Source: Protonemura montana
Lineage: Eukaryota; Arthropoda; Insecta; Plecoptera; Nemouridae
Reading direction: 5' to 3'
DNA: 64,000 nt
Assembly (NCBI GenBank): GCA_947568835.1
Contig: OX387603.1
Location: forward strand, 6,174,701 to 6,238,700
The notes under the pieces are model-generated. The model saw only the letters and a program-made list of their open reading frames with translations. It did not search any database and was not told the DNA's origin. Below, piece by piece: positions 42,572 through 59,004 of the stretch. A program made the position numbers and the translations under genes. Numbering within the stretch: the stretch's first letter is position 1; each line of letters opens with the position of its first letter.

Positions 42572-45500
42572 ATGCAGCAACCCTCTGCAGCTAGACTCAC
42601 CAAGAACGCGAAAGTCGCGTCTAACCAAACTATGGAGGACAGCCTGAGGCCGAGGCGGACAGCCGTCTGGACCACGATCTACGACAAGAACACCTCAATA
42701 CCCGGTAGGTCACAGACAGCAGTAGGATTAAATTCGATTGAAGTGTTCAAGAACGCATTTTTTTAACAACGGGCCCTTTGGTACTATTCCAATGGTGTTA
42801 GAGTATAGATAGGTGGTAATGATAATGATAATTAACCTAGCCTAGCCTCTAGGATGAAAACTCGGTTCCGGTAGGTGACTTATTATTTTATCAAAGAGCG
42901 CCAAGAAATCCATCGACATGATATCCCTTCCAAAGGACGGTAAAAATTCAACCAAACTTGCCAGTTTGTTTACAAACAACGCGAGTGAAGCTGTTTTACT
43001 TACTAGAATAATCTCGGGACACATGATCAGGACGTAACCAGACCTAACTGTTCAAGTAAACATTTCCAAACATGATTACAGCGCTTCCAACGTTTCGGAA
43101 CGTCTTGTACCGGTTTCTTCAACAAGAGTCAAGTGAAAACTGAACAAGTTTCAAAATTACGAAACATTGTGAACATATTTGACTTCGGTTATAATTCGGT
43201 ATAATTCGGTTCTCAGCATTCAATGCCCAGTTTGGAAACGTTTCTTGTAACTAGGACCTTGGTCAGATAAGGTACACTTGAGTCTGAAAATCGCATCCAT
43301 GGGCGTCGTGTAGCATTGCAGCAGGGACCAGACAGGGTAATGCAGTGCGAGAAAAACCCCGTCGTCCTTTCGTCGTCCAGGCTTATTTCTGGGGAACAGA
43401 AACATGGGCTGCATTTCGACGCCAGGTTCATAGCTTAGCACAGTTTCACCATCAGGCTGATCTAAACACTGGAAACGGTGGCTGGCTCGATGTGCGATAT
43501 GGGTCAAGAAACTACAACTTTTCTAGGCTAGGTAATTTGGCTAAGCCAGCCATTTAGGTACATCGCTAACACTCATGTCAAGCCAGTGATTGAGCTACAA
43601 CAATGATTCGCCTACAGACCAGTTCCGGCGGCTGCATCTCTTCGACAACGCCACGAGCAGAGCGGCAGAACGCTCGACCGACCTAAAGGTCAGAAAGCAT
43701 AGATCGGCCAAACACGAGCCCATTACCTTCGGGGACGCCGTCAAGGACTACCTAGAGAAGTCGTCCATGCACGGACTGCGTTACGTCGGGGAGTCGAACC
43801 TGCACTGGGTGGAACGGTAATTTGTAAAATTGCTACTACAATGCATATAAAATACAAACGGAATGTGGTTATACGCGGTATGGTTTTGTTTGGAAGACTG
43901 GTCTGAGAATTCTTCTTATTAAGGTGCTACAGCACCTTAAGGAATCTGGCTGTTTGAGTAGTACTATCCTCCAGAAAACCCACTAAACCTGTGGCCTGTC
44001 TTTTCTCCCTAGCACATTCTGGGCGATCTCCTTCTTGATTGCCATGGCAACATCGTTCTACTTCATCACGAGTCTGTACCAGCGATGGGAGCAGGACCCG
44101 GTGATTGCCTCGCTATCGCCGACAGCCACGCAGTTGACGGAGATCCCCTTTCCGGCCATCACTGTCTGCAACATGAATCGGGCGCAGCGCTCCAACGCCC
44201 AGGACATCGACAAGCAGTACGTGTCTCCAAATTCCCCAAATCATCGCACAAGCTTCGATTCGGCCACTGCGCCGGATCGGGCCTAGTTAGTCTTCCTGTC
44301 CGGCAAAAGTCTCTACCAGATCGATTCGGCCATTGCAACTCTTCCGATAAGAACTTATTTAAGTCCTTTACAACACCTCTACGCTGCAGGAAGAACGTGA
44401 GTCGGAGAGAACTTGAGCGCGCCCTGCTGGACGACCTGTGCAACCACGAGGAGGGAAACTTGGCCAACATGTCCGGCGACTCTGACTCCAGGACTGCGGA
44501 GGCGGGAAAGTGGAAGAACATCAAGGAGTTTATGATCAAGGTAGGCACTCATGCTAGATGACCAGCTACCTAAAATGTGACCACCGATGATATGTTAAAA
44601 AGTCCTGGTCAAACAATCAAAACTTAGTTGAGATGGGAACTGAAGGCGAACCCGATGTCAAGACGGTTGGCTCCCGGTGAATGGCAGGGCGATTATAAAT
44701 GCCGAGGGTCGATGATCGAGAGAGGAGACGTTGGTTATCACGTAATCTGCTTCAAACCAAATACATAGTTGGCTTAGCAACTGCATATTACCTTTTCATA
44801 TATAAAGAAAAACATTGAAACATCTTAACTTAAATTTATTCACTATTCCTAATGCCAAACTAACAAAAGAGTCTACAATAGAACCTTGCCGGTCGCAGCC
44901 ACCAGAGACATCCACATGAAAAAGTACTCCATTCGTTTGTGAACGCTACGTCCCGCAGCACAAAGTCCATAATATTTCTCACTTTTCCTGAAGCCCTCAC
45001 CACACTCTGAGTACACGAGACCCACTTTGTAGACGTCCTGCCTCTCCTTATTTCCACTAGGACTGTACACACAAACCAAAGTAGCCCTTTCGAAGCCGTC
45101 ATCGGCCACGAACCGAACACGGGAGCATCCTACCCTCTCCGAATCCGCCCACATCAACTGTGTGAACCGCGCAGTATTCATATTAAACGTGTAATTGGCC
45201 AACTGCCCCTTGCCGACGTTGAAGCCTTCGAAAAACCAGTTCGGAATTTGGTAAACATCTTTGTTTGTCAGAGGATTCTTCCCACTATCTTTGTAAGTTC
45301 CTATTATCATTCCGACTTCACTTCTGTTCAACGCCGGTGTGCAAATGTTTTCTTTGTGACCTTGGCATTGATAGATCCAGCGTCTTGCAATTTCGGCCAA
45401 ATCAGCGTCCCAGGCGAGTTCCTTCATATTTGAAGACGATGGTAGACGTGAAGTCAGCCCCTGAGCAAGATGGCTGCGGTAATCGTTGTGCAGTTTTAAG

Positions 45501-48500
45501 ATTTCACGCTCAGTTTCTTGAGAAATTATGGTCCACTGACTGGGAGGGATGCAAGGAAGCTGCGGTGTCAAGTTCGGGTATTTGCAAGACCGTTCCGTTA
45601 TCTTGAGACTGTCGTCTTCACAGTACAGCGTGCAGTAGGGCGACGACACTGAAATTCCGATAGTAATTGAGAGAATTAACGCGACTGCGTGGTTTATATT
45701 CATGGTAAGTTGACAGTTTGTAGTAAATCGTTACTCTTCAATCGAGTCCTGAAATGACAATTCTCGAGTTTGCCTACGCACACGGCCAATTAGAACTTTA
45801 TTCTTTCAGTGCCGATGACACAATTCCAGAGTTAAAAGTAAAAAAAAATACATAAATTAGAAATAAAGCAGCTGTCTTAAACACATGACCGTAAATGACA
45901 GTAAGAATAGAAATATTCTAGTGCCTTCACCGTAATCATCCTCAGCTCCGCTTTAGGTCAAGGTGGCATCAGCTGCATAAACATCTGCACGCAGTGCGTT
46001 CAGGAGAATTTGACAAATTTTGTGAAGGTTTAAATATGCTGTAGGTGATGGTTACGTTTCACCGTAACAGTCTTGATGACTGTCATCACGTAAAATGGTC
46101 GCCAAAATTGACTACTTACCGACAAAAAACGGAGGAAGCTTCTAGGTGGAGTAACCGTCTTTTCGAGTGTTCAAAAATTTTATTTTGTAATTTCTCGCAG
46201 ATTACTCGCATCTGAGACTTGTTTAAAATCAATTAATCTTTATTAATGCTAACCTCAACAATTGCTAAACTTGAATCGATATTTTGAGTCGTAATTATTT
46301 CATCGTGGAGGTATTTTGAAAGCGCCATCGGGTGGCACCTAAAATTACTACGTGTTGCCGGCTCGTTAGCTCAGCAGAAAAAATTCACTTTTACTCTGTC
46401 CCTCTGATCTTGCCTATAAACTCAATGGTTTCACTACAACGAGAGTGACTATGAATGGGTGACTATCATAATCATGCTTGTACCATCGACAAAGAAGCTT
46501 TCTATGGCTACTGGCGTCACGTGACGGCGACACTTGTTTTTAGGTGGCTCAGCCGTGCCAGGAACTGCTAGTAGCGTGCAAGTTCGGTGGAAAGCTGGAG
46601 AACTGCTTCAACCTGTTCAATACGGCACTGACTGACGAGGGCATGTGCTGCACCTTCAACGGGGTCCACCGCGACTTCTTGCTGCGCAATCCGTGAGCTA
46701 CTAGGGTGGGGTTTTCCAGTGGGGTGCCAGATAAACACAACTCTGTGGGTTCGATTTTTTTTTCCTGTTTTTGATTTTGTTAAGCTTAAAGTTTGACATT
46801 GCATTTGACCCGAGAAGGTCCTATGAGATACAATTTACACGTTTTTGGGCGCAGATTCCAGCTCCGCCTCAGCCAGACAGGAGAAATTTCGAAATCCATT
46901 AACTACCCAACGTGAGTGGAAAAATATCTTTTATGGGGCAGCTTTTGTGGTGCTAAAGTTAGTGGACGTTACCGCGAAATAGATGATCCACGACTCAAAG
47001 CGAGAGAGAGTGTGCACGCATCTCAAATTGTCGTGCATGAACGTGCAGGGCATTCAGTCACGTGTGAATCGCGACACGCGTTTCACACGGTGAGGATGGT
47101 CCTGATTCAAATTATTACAAAATGCGCATCCTTGCGTTGAGATTTGGATCATAAAAACTGATAGGTGAGACCGCGAAACAAAGTTTTGTCACTGCTCAAT
47201 GGTTATCAATCAATTTTCGCACAAAGACGTAGTTTTTTTTTTTTGTATAATTGTCCAAGTAGATTGGCAAATAGTATTTTTTGTTCATGCAAACCGCTAA
47301 TAGTGACGCCCATGATTATGACTGCAATATTAAGAATTGTTTGAATATTTGTTGTGCGTGAGCGAGCGTGAGTGTGCATTGTCTAAGAAATGCGTGCGTG
47401 ATTGTGGACAAAAAAATGATAGTTCATGAGTTGTGACCCGGGGTGAATGGATTCCCACTCACACGAGTCGCGACCACTTCTACCGTGAAACATCTTTCTA
47501 CAACTCGTTCATCCAAGCCTTCTCTCCTGTCTTTTCAAACCTTTCTTCCCATGTCGATGCAGTCGCGACCTATCCGACCTGAACGTGAGCTTCCCGGCGC
47601 CTACCATCGACTGGACGCCCCAAAAGGGGTACGCCAGGCGCCACCTGCCGGCCAACACGGTTCCTCGACGTCCTGTCGGTGCAGGCAGCCATCTTGGACT
47701 TACCGTCGTGCTGGATGCCGCCAGGAACGACTATTACTGCACGTCAACAGCCAGTGTGGGCTTCAAGGTGCCAAAGATGCCAATTATGACTCTTACTAAC
47801 AGAGGCAACAAGTTTGACCATCATTTGTTCTTGTTAGTATCGTAGGTGTTTCTGCATGCCCTTGAGGAGGTTGATTTCCCTGACTGTGATATTTGTGTTC
47901 TTAAAAAAAGTTTATTCCTCCTGAAGATGTTGGTTTTTGCCATCGAAGAGGGTGTTACCCATAATGATTGGGGTTTTTGTTCTTAAGGAAGTTGTCTACT
48001 CTCAAGGTAATGGTTTTTACCCTAGAGAAGGCTGCTTGCCCTGTAGATGATGCTGTTTATTCTTGAGGAGGTCGCTTGCCATGAACACGATGGTTTTTGT
48101 CCTTGACATCGTTGTTTATCCTGCAGATGGTGCTACACAGTCCCGTGGAGACCCCGAAGATTGCAGGCTTCGGGCTGGCGATCGCCCCGGGACTCGAGTA
48201 CCAGGTGGAGATCTTGCCTCGGATGACCGGCGTGCAGAGCGTCGATAAGATCAGGTGCGTTCTTGAGCAGGAGGATTTGCGGGAGGAAGTTGCTTTAAAC
48301 ATTTCGTTAATGAGTGCTAAAAAGCACCGGTGCTGATTCCATGGACAGCATTCACACAGATGAGGTCTGTTACCTGGCCTCGAGGGCCAGGGGCAGTTGA
48401 GGCAGTAGAAGCCTGAGAGGCAGTTGCTATTCTAACTCTCATTGCTTTCATCTAACTCCCAATACTCTGAACCGTTCGGTTTCTCTCAACTCATCTTTCA

Positions 48501-51500
48501 GAAAATAAAAATACAGGTCAGAGTCCCTACGCTAGCAGCAAATGACATCTTTGAGCAAGCACCTGATGACCCATATAGGCTGATCGCGATTAACAAGCGC
48601 CAGTGTGTGTTCGAGGATGAGCGCTTCCTGAGGTTCTACCGAACGTACACGCAACGCAACTGCGCGCTGGAGTGCGAGGCCAACTTCACTCTTGACGTCT
48701 GCCTCTGTGTGCTGCCGTATATGCCTAGTGAGTCGAACAACACCAATTAAAAGCTTGTCTTCGAAACTGAACAGTGCCCACACCACTAACATTTATTTAT
48801 TGACAAGGAATTTAACAATTTCACACTCTGCCACTTGGCCACTTGATGCATTACTTTGCAACCTAGCACCTTGGCAGAACGGACTTAAATCTAAAATCTC
48901 ATTTTGGGACCATTGGCAGTGTTAAACAAGGGCATAATATTTATCAACATTTTGGTCATCTTGATCTCTTTCTGGGACCTAAGATTTTCAACATTGACAA
49001 AACAGTAGGTACAATCAATACTGGTATCGGTGCTGAAAGGACATAAATATATCCTCGACGTATATCCACAATTTTAATCCAATGTTTATGTCTTATAACT
49101 AACTAGTATGATAATATGGAATAGTTTTGAGTTACATGCGGTTGCAAATTATTATTATTAACAAAATTGTGGGACAAAACAAACTTAGTTTGAAGGCAGA
49201 CGCCACCGCCAGTGGTACAAGACCAATTTCGAATGCCGCCACGCTTCCTGTCGCTACACTGTTGTCTGTTGTCAAGTTATAGTGGTGATCTAGCCAAGTT
49301 GGTGTTAATCAGAGGCTCCTTATCTAACATGCTCGTATTAGTTCCTATGGTAGATTTAACCATCTAGGGAATAGAGTTACAATTGTTGAACGGCACAGAA
49401 CCAACGCCAAAATTCAAGGTCATGTATTAGACATATCTTCATTGAAGGGATTTGTGCACAAATAAGACGGCGGTATTTTGATAGGCAACAGTTGTTCGTA
49501 GATGAGTTGTCAGAAGTCTGCTAGAAGAGCCATCTGCTATCGTAGTGCAGCTTTAGAGAAGAGAAAAGGTAGAGCCTAGAGAAAAGTGATCGCGAGTGTT
49601 TTGTTTCAGAGGACGAGAATACGAGGATATGTGGGCAAGCCGACGAAAAATGTGCCTACGAAACCAAACGTGAGTCTAATTCGTTTTGATCCAACTACTC
49701 GTCGCTGTTAAAGTAATTACCATTTCAATGTCAGCAATCCAAGAACATAGGACTCCTTTCTATCGGACTGGATCAAGTTGGAGTTCTGAGGCTAGAGAAG
49801 TAAAATTCCGTTGCGATATTTCTTGGCACGTACCTTTGCAGTAATGTTATTGATACGTTTAGATCGCGACCATGTTTTAATTTCATTCTTTTACAACGTG
49901 TTACCCACAGTAGATAACCCACTGAGAGTGGTGATCTGTTGGGAATAGGAACGTTAGCCCCCTCGGGGCCTGGATAATGCTATAGAACATAATTCCCATT
50001 GCAAACATATTTAATACATGTGTTAACAGATGGTGTCCTCCATCTCTGTCTCTTTCTTTGCATATCGATCCTGACGCCGACGCCGGCAGACAAGATCGAG
50101 GTACGCCTGGTGCATCACGATGAAGCCGACGGTGGCGACGCCGACGAGGGCAACTCGTCGCGTGGGGACACTGGGTTGGCGCCACGTTGCGACTGTCTGC
50201 CTGCTTGCACTGAGACCAATTACCGGGGGCAGGCAACTTCAACGCCCCTGCTCCCCATAAACCTGATTGCCGCCAAGAACTACCTGGAAAACATCACGGA
50301 CTCCAAGCGTTTTCAGTGAGTGCAGATAAATGCCAGATTAATTGCGTTTTTTTGCCATAGATCAATCGTGATCGGCCTCATTGTGTCCGTTGAATTTCTA
50401 TGTTCCTTTCGGGGAATAATACGGCTAAAGCGGCAGTCGCCTTTACCGTCAGAGAGAAACGGGCACCTAACATGATATCTGGAAGTGTAGCCAACGAGAG
50501 ATGATGTCAAGAGACTAAGTCCCCTGTTCCCTGAGTGTCCCCTGCATTGGTACCAAACCAACCAACGAATTAAATATCAGAAGCGATTTCAGAGGCGAAA
50601 TTCGAAAATATCCATTAACTCTGAAAAAGCATTTTCAAGAAGGCCAAGATTATCTCGAAAAAATTCGAACTGTGATATAACTTATGATACCGCGAATGAA
50701 AGCGAATGACGGATATCAACCGTGATGATTTCAATTTTCTTACAGTTTTCACTTGGCCTGCATGGCCCCCCAAAACACTGGTAGCGCCTCTCAGAAAACT
50801 AACTTCTCCCAAAAAATTTAAATTGAGTATAACTCCCAGCTAGTCATAATAACGTCAAGCTTACGTTTTACCGCACTCTCCCCTTCACAGAGCTGGCACA
50901 CGTATCCAACAAGTTCAACTTTGTTAATTTCAAGATGCCAGTCTATTTTTCCGTTTACTTGTTTGGTTTTTAGAGCACAGTAAGACGGAATATCATTCCA
51001 AGATTTGCTACGGATGATGCCTTTGACTGACGTTGACAGTCTCGGTCTTTCTTTTCAGAGAGGACATGGCCGTCGTCCACCTGTTCTTCACGCAGACACA
51101 GTTCACACGCGTCGAGAAAGGCGAGCTTTTTGGCCAGACCGACTTCATTTGTGAGTATCTGGAATCTGACGCAGTGCGTGTGATATTTTGGGTAGGACAA
51201 GCCATGCAAACACCTCTATTGTCACTTGATTTAATTTTAATAAAGATATGTGGCTTGCATAATTCAAAAGTACCCGTTGCAGATGCTAAAACTGAGGGAA
51301 CACTTTCAAAACGCTGAACAGATATGGTTATTCGATGATTTTCCGTCAAACTGTGGAATAATAATAACTGTGGAAGCAATAATTGATGACATTTTCAAAA
51401 ATGTTGCAGCGATATTAAATTCTCGAAACGTTTACAACAATTCATTATTTGTTTACGTCTGTGCTGTGCACCCGTGTTTTGAAGGACATAACAAGCTCGA

Positions 51501-51878
51501 CAGAGAGTTTTTAAAACTTTGCTTCTCGCCTAACATTGGAGGCTTCTTATGTGTAGAATCCTTCTCTCGAGGTAGAAGTTAAGTTTGAACTTAGTGGGAC
51601 TGGTTGGACTCAGAAGGCAGATTAAATTAGAAACTTGAATGAGACAGGTGGAACTTTCCTTCCTTCCCTATGTTTTCCTGCTTCCAGCCAGCACCGGCGG
51701 TCTTCTGGGTCTCTTCATGGGCTTCAGCTGTCTCAGTCTGATCGAGATCGCCTACAATTTGTCTCTGAAACTGTTGTGCTCCGTCCTCCGTGAGCGAAGG
51801 GGCGAACGAACGGAGAGGAGACGCGGCGACGGCGAAAGGAAAACCACGGTCGTGCCGATTTACCCGTTCTCGCAATAG
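42572..51878 (+). CDS. DEG/ENaC (pickpocket-like) sodium channel gene 2, complete
   Basis: Twelve exons join in phase: 42572-42704, 43618-43816, 44013-44216, 44390-44540, 46544-46692, 47563-47767, 48127-48254, 48579-48727, 49610-49669, 50090-50315, 51059-51150 and 51688-51878. They encode about 628 residues, typical for the family. In order: a cytoplasmic N-terminus with the SSMHGLRYVG gating motif, TM1 (TFWAISFLIAMATSFYFITS), the IPFPAITVCN post-TM1 box, CQELLVAC and MCCTFNG in the finger, HSPVETP, the knuckle cysteines (RQCVFEDE, NCALECE, CLCVLPYMP, ICG, CDCLPACTETNY), and TM2 GGLLGLFMGFSCLSLIEIAY with the G-x-S selectivity filter and conserved downstream Glu. The product is a trimeric plasma-membrane cation channel subunit. 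The start at 42572 is provisional, because the exon opens after an acceptor and could continue a frame from upstream. A CAP gene lies antisense in the intron 44541-46543. Confidence 0.93.
44873..45703 (-). CDS. CAP-superfamily secreted protein (antigen 5/venom allergen-like), intronless and nested
   Basis: A single 276-codon ORF starts with a signal peptide (MNINHAVALILSITIGISVS) and so is probably secreted. The CAP domain spans about residues 60-240: LKLHNDYRSHLA, MKELAWDADLAEIARRW, the CAP1-like RFTQLMW and the CAP2-like LVCVYSPSGN. Paired cysteines before and after the domain match antigen-5 proteins. RFTQ replaces the usual HFTQ, so one of the two cavity histidines is missing. AATAAA at 44840-44835 (minus) lies about 33 nt after the stop. 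The gene has no intron, lies wholly in an intron of DEG/ENaC gene 2 and is transcribed the other way, which suggests arrival as a retrocopy or an intron-poor lineage. The function is unknown; relatives occur in venoms, saliva and cuticle. Confidence 0.92.
   Translation of the reverse strand: MNINHAVALILSITIGISVSSPYCTLYCEDDSLKITERSCKYPNLTPQLPCIPPSQWTIISQETEREILKLHNDYRSHLAQGLTSRLPSSSNMKELAWDADLAEIARRWIYQCQGHKENICTPALNRSEVGMIIGTYKDSGKNPLTNKDVYQIPNWFFEGFNVGKGQLANYTFNMNTARFTQLMWADSERVGCSRVRFVADDGFERATLVCVYSPSGNKERQDVYKVGLVYSECGEGFRKSEKYYGLCAAGRSVHKRMEYFFMWMSLVAATGKVLL
46225..46440 (+). repeat. Dispersed repeat R2, copy 2
   Basis: The partner of 10471-10700; see the shared blocks there. A GAATGGGTGACTATCATAATC stretch follows at about 46453-46473 and resembles the head of the SINE-like family, so two repeats may be adjoining here. 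It lies in the same DEG/ENaC intron as the CAP gene. Confidence 0.6.
47840..48126 (+). repeat. Degenerate 40-41-bp tandem repeat ending at a splice acceptor
   Basis: About seven units with a shared pattern CTTGAGGAGGTYGCTTGCCM-TGAAGATGATGGTTTTTGTT fill the end of the intron before the exon at 48127. The last unit runs into the real acceptor TATCCTGCAG and the exon start ATGGTG. Earlier units hold matching false acceptors, such as CCTGTAG-ATGATGC and CCTGAAG-ATGTTGG. Confidence 0.8.
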
Positions 51879-56145
<4,267 letters not shown>

Positions 56146-56617
56146 CCGCAGTTCCCGAGTTTACGTGAAACAATTTCCTATCAAATTTAGGTATTACAGC
56201 TTGGTTTGAGCTGTTGGTATTGAAATGTGAATTAAGCCTCATTTATAGTCAACCACGGCACCGATACTGTGCCGTGAACTGACCAAGTCATTGACAGGAA
56301 ATTAGGCCATATTTTTGCTCAGTTGTCATGTTTGTTTCTATGCTTTTCTAGTGCTCCAACATAAATCAGCAAATGTGGTCTCATCCAAGATAAGTTTTGA
56401 TATTTCACAGATATTTCCTTATAAAACTTAAACTCCTTCATTCTTTTGCAAGTTCTTTACAGCAACAATTACACTTGCAACGATAGAATTGTTTTCAAAT
56501 ATAAACTGAAACCAAACAATGAACTCATGGCAAGCATTTCACACCACCGGGTCAAACAGATTGTCTTTTGTATGATTGGCTAAATATGAGTCTCGCTCCT
56601 CACCCATAAGAGTAGGT

Positions 56618-56634
56618 AATAAATGAACAATAAA
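56618..56634 (+). terminator. RUVBL1 polyadenylation signals
   Basis: Two AATAAA hexamers 11 bp apart, about 475 bp after the RUVBL1 stop, followed by a T-run. Confidence 0.75.
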
Positions 56635-56639
56635 AGTTT

Positions 56640-57510
56640 TTTTTATAAATGATGTGGTTTGTGTTGTTTTTATTTACCTCATACCAGTGTATTTGATAAG
56701 TGTGAAACAGGGCTGTGGAGTTCCTCTCAACCCAACGTACAAGGGGACATAAAGTCCTCTCATGATTTGCCACAATCATCTGTTTTGCTGTGATAAGACA
56801 CTGTCACAATATGCAAATTTGATTGCTTTTTCAACTTATTGCTCAATGTTCCATGAGCCAGAGATAAGAGTTATATGGAGTATTAACGTTCTTTTCTACG
56901 ACTAAATTAAATGAGTATTTTTTTGGAATCATAACTCCACCAGAAAGTCCAAATTCAGAAAAAAGTATCGAGCAAATTTCAATAAAATTGGAGATTTTTC
57001 TCCTGTAAAACACGAAACAAACGTACATAACCGAAAAACAATAGTGTTTCTTTACGGGGTGGCATAACTTGAGATTCCCTTTACTCAGCAACAAGCATTC
57101 AAAGTGTCTTCAAAAATGACCCACCAGCCAGCAAATTTACATATCCATGTGAATTCATAAGCCAACAATCCCACTAAATTGTTGTGATACTTTGTTGTTG
57201 TGTTAGTGTGACCTGGATTTGAGCAATGGGTTGCATAAAACAAAAATTTGATTAGTTACTTAAGTTAACCTTTATCTGTCACTAGTTTAAACTGGGTAAA
57301 GAAGTAAAATCTTACTATTACTGCTGAAATAAAATTTTTTTTTAATTGTATTTTTGGCTATGGAATAGAGAATAACAAATCGGTACAATATTACCATTTT
57401 ACCTACATTTAAAAATCTACTAGAATAGGCCCATACAACTACAATGTAATTGTCAGTAGCCAATTAACAAAAAAAAAAAAAAAAAAAAATATATATATAT
57501 AAACCTTTTC
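56640..57510. other. No supported gene
   Basis: AT-rich DNA, with an A-run and a short (AT)n tract at about 57470-57500. Nothing was recognised. Confidence 0.5.
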
Positions 57511-57564
57511 AGTATTTTTTATTGTGGTTTACTTATGCGACAACTGTTGCCTTAGTAGCCTATC

Positions 57565-58152
57565 TTATTTTGCCATCGTTGCTTCGTTGGCTTGACACAA
57601 CTTCTTGTTCCGTTCCTGTTTGGCTTTGTCAATGACAAAAGCATCAATTGTTTCCAGACATACATCAGTGCGGCTTGTTGACAACTCGGCATCAAACACG
57701 GGGCTGGTTTCACATACAAACATTTGCTCGTAGTGGCAGACACCTTTAGATTTAATTTCCTTCATCAAGTTACCCATCAGATTATTTGGTTCAGAAAAAT
57801 TTTCTGCGGGTTTGGAAGTGTCTCCTGCCAAGGGCTCATCAGGTAAGGCTATGGTTTCCAACACAAAAACGTGTTCGGAATGCACGAGCTCATCGTCACT
57901 ACTCAAAGACCCAATTGTCGGTGAAAATTGGGGGATATTATTTGCTGATTGATTGGGCAAGGCCAACCTTTCGTAAACAAACACCTCTTCAAATGGAAGT
58001 GGAGCTTTTTCAGGGAAAAGGACTACCGGAGATTTTCTGATGCGGAAATATTTCCTATCGTTGGCTCCGACTTGTAAGGCATGATTTACTTCTACGCTAC
58101 AAGAACTTAATGCGTTACTGGCCATGGCTTGCTTTGAAAGTTTTGGGCACAT
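57565..58152 (-). CDS. Unknown protein ORF with repeated E-x-x-F-V-x-E motif
   Basis: A 195-codon ORF without a recognised domain. It is acidic, and a motif recurs at residues 55-65 (EEVFVYERLAL), 93-103 (EHVFVLETIAL) and 142-152 (EQMFVCETSPV), with a trace at 163-173 (DVCLETIDAFV). The motif spacing is irregular, which argues against a recent tandem duplication and for constrained short linear motifs. No signal peptide or membrane segment is seen. AATAAA on the minus strand at 57523-57518 lies about 42 nt after the stop, supporting a real 3' end. An acceptor (AAATTTTCAG) ends at 58232; the exon from there reads in a different frame as a Lys/Glu-rich peptide (VAEKKPLQEEAEKKLLASGK), so the true start and frame need care. 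It may be a single-exon or terminal-exon gene. Confidence 0.5.
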   Translation of the reverse strand: MCPKLSKQAMASNALSSCSVEVNHALQVGANDRKYFRIRKSPVVLFPEKAPLPFEEVFVYERLALPNQSANNIPQFSPTIGSLSSDDELVHSEHVFVLETIALPDEPLAGDTSKPAENFSEPNNLMGNLMKEIKSKGVCHYEQMFVCETSPVFDAELSTSRTDVCLETIDAFVIDKAKQERNKKLCQANEATMAK

Positions 58153-58232
58153 AGCACGACCTCTGGCTTCTTGCCAGAGGCAAGAAGCTTCTTCTCAGCT
58201 TCTTCTTGCAGAGGCTTCTTCTCAGCTACATC

Positions 58233-59004
58233 TGAAAATTTCAACCTAAAAACTAACAAAGCGTTTGTATATTAGATGAATATATTTGTACATTTTGGTT
58301 TAAAACACACCATCAAGCTGATTAAGTAAAAGATTGTAGTGGATCAGATCAGAGTTTAGAGATTTTAAAAGTGTCCAGCAAATTTCATCCTAATCTGACA
58401 TGTTGTTTGGTCAATATTGCACTTTTCAATCAATAATGCGATTGTATTATAAAAGTAGCAGTAAGTTCAAATATTTTGTAGACTTTTCAGGCTAATTTCA
58501 TCTAGATTAGAGATAAATGAGTGATTTTAATCTGACACAGGCTCAAACAGGAATAAGCGATTGATATATCGGGGGTCAGGAAGTTAGACAAAGTGAGAAA
58601 TCAATGTTTTTTCCACATATTTGTACCTTAGCTCACGAAATTTCATCTTTGATTGTAACTAGTACTTTGCAACACAATTCGAAATGAGCCAGAGATAAGC
58701 ATAGTATATTTTCTTCAAAATGTATTTATTTTTAATTGGTAATAGAGGAAAGGTGTACAGGCAGAGGACCCAGGAAATAAAAAAATCCAGGTAGAAAGAT
58801 TTAATATTTGTTTTGTTTGCTACAATCATCCAATTATATCCTACCAAATAATACATTACTATTACCTTTTTATCAAGCAAAAGAGGGTAAAAAAATTGAA
58901 ATTGGACTCAAATGTCAAATTTCGTTGCTCTGTTGCAAAGGTTATTATCCCAACATTTTAAAAACAATTTCCACTTTTGAAACTTCTCCATAAACAATGC
59001 AGAT
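58233..59004. other. No supported gene
   Basis: AT-rich DNA between the unknown ORF and the decayed LINE; nothing was recognised. Confidence 0.5.
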
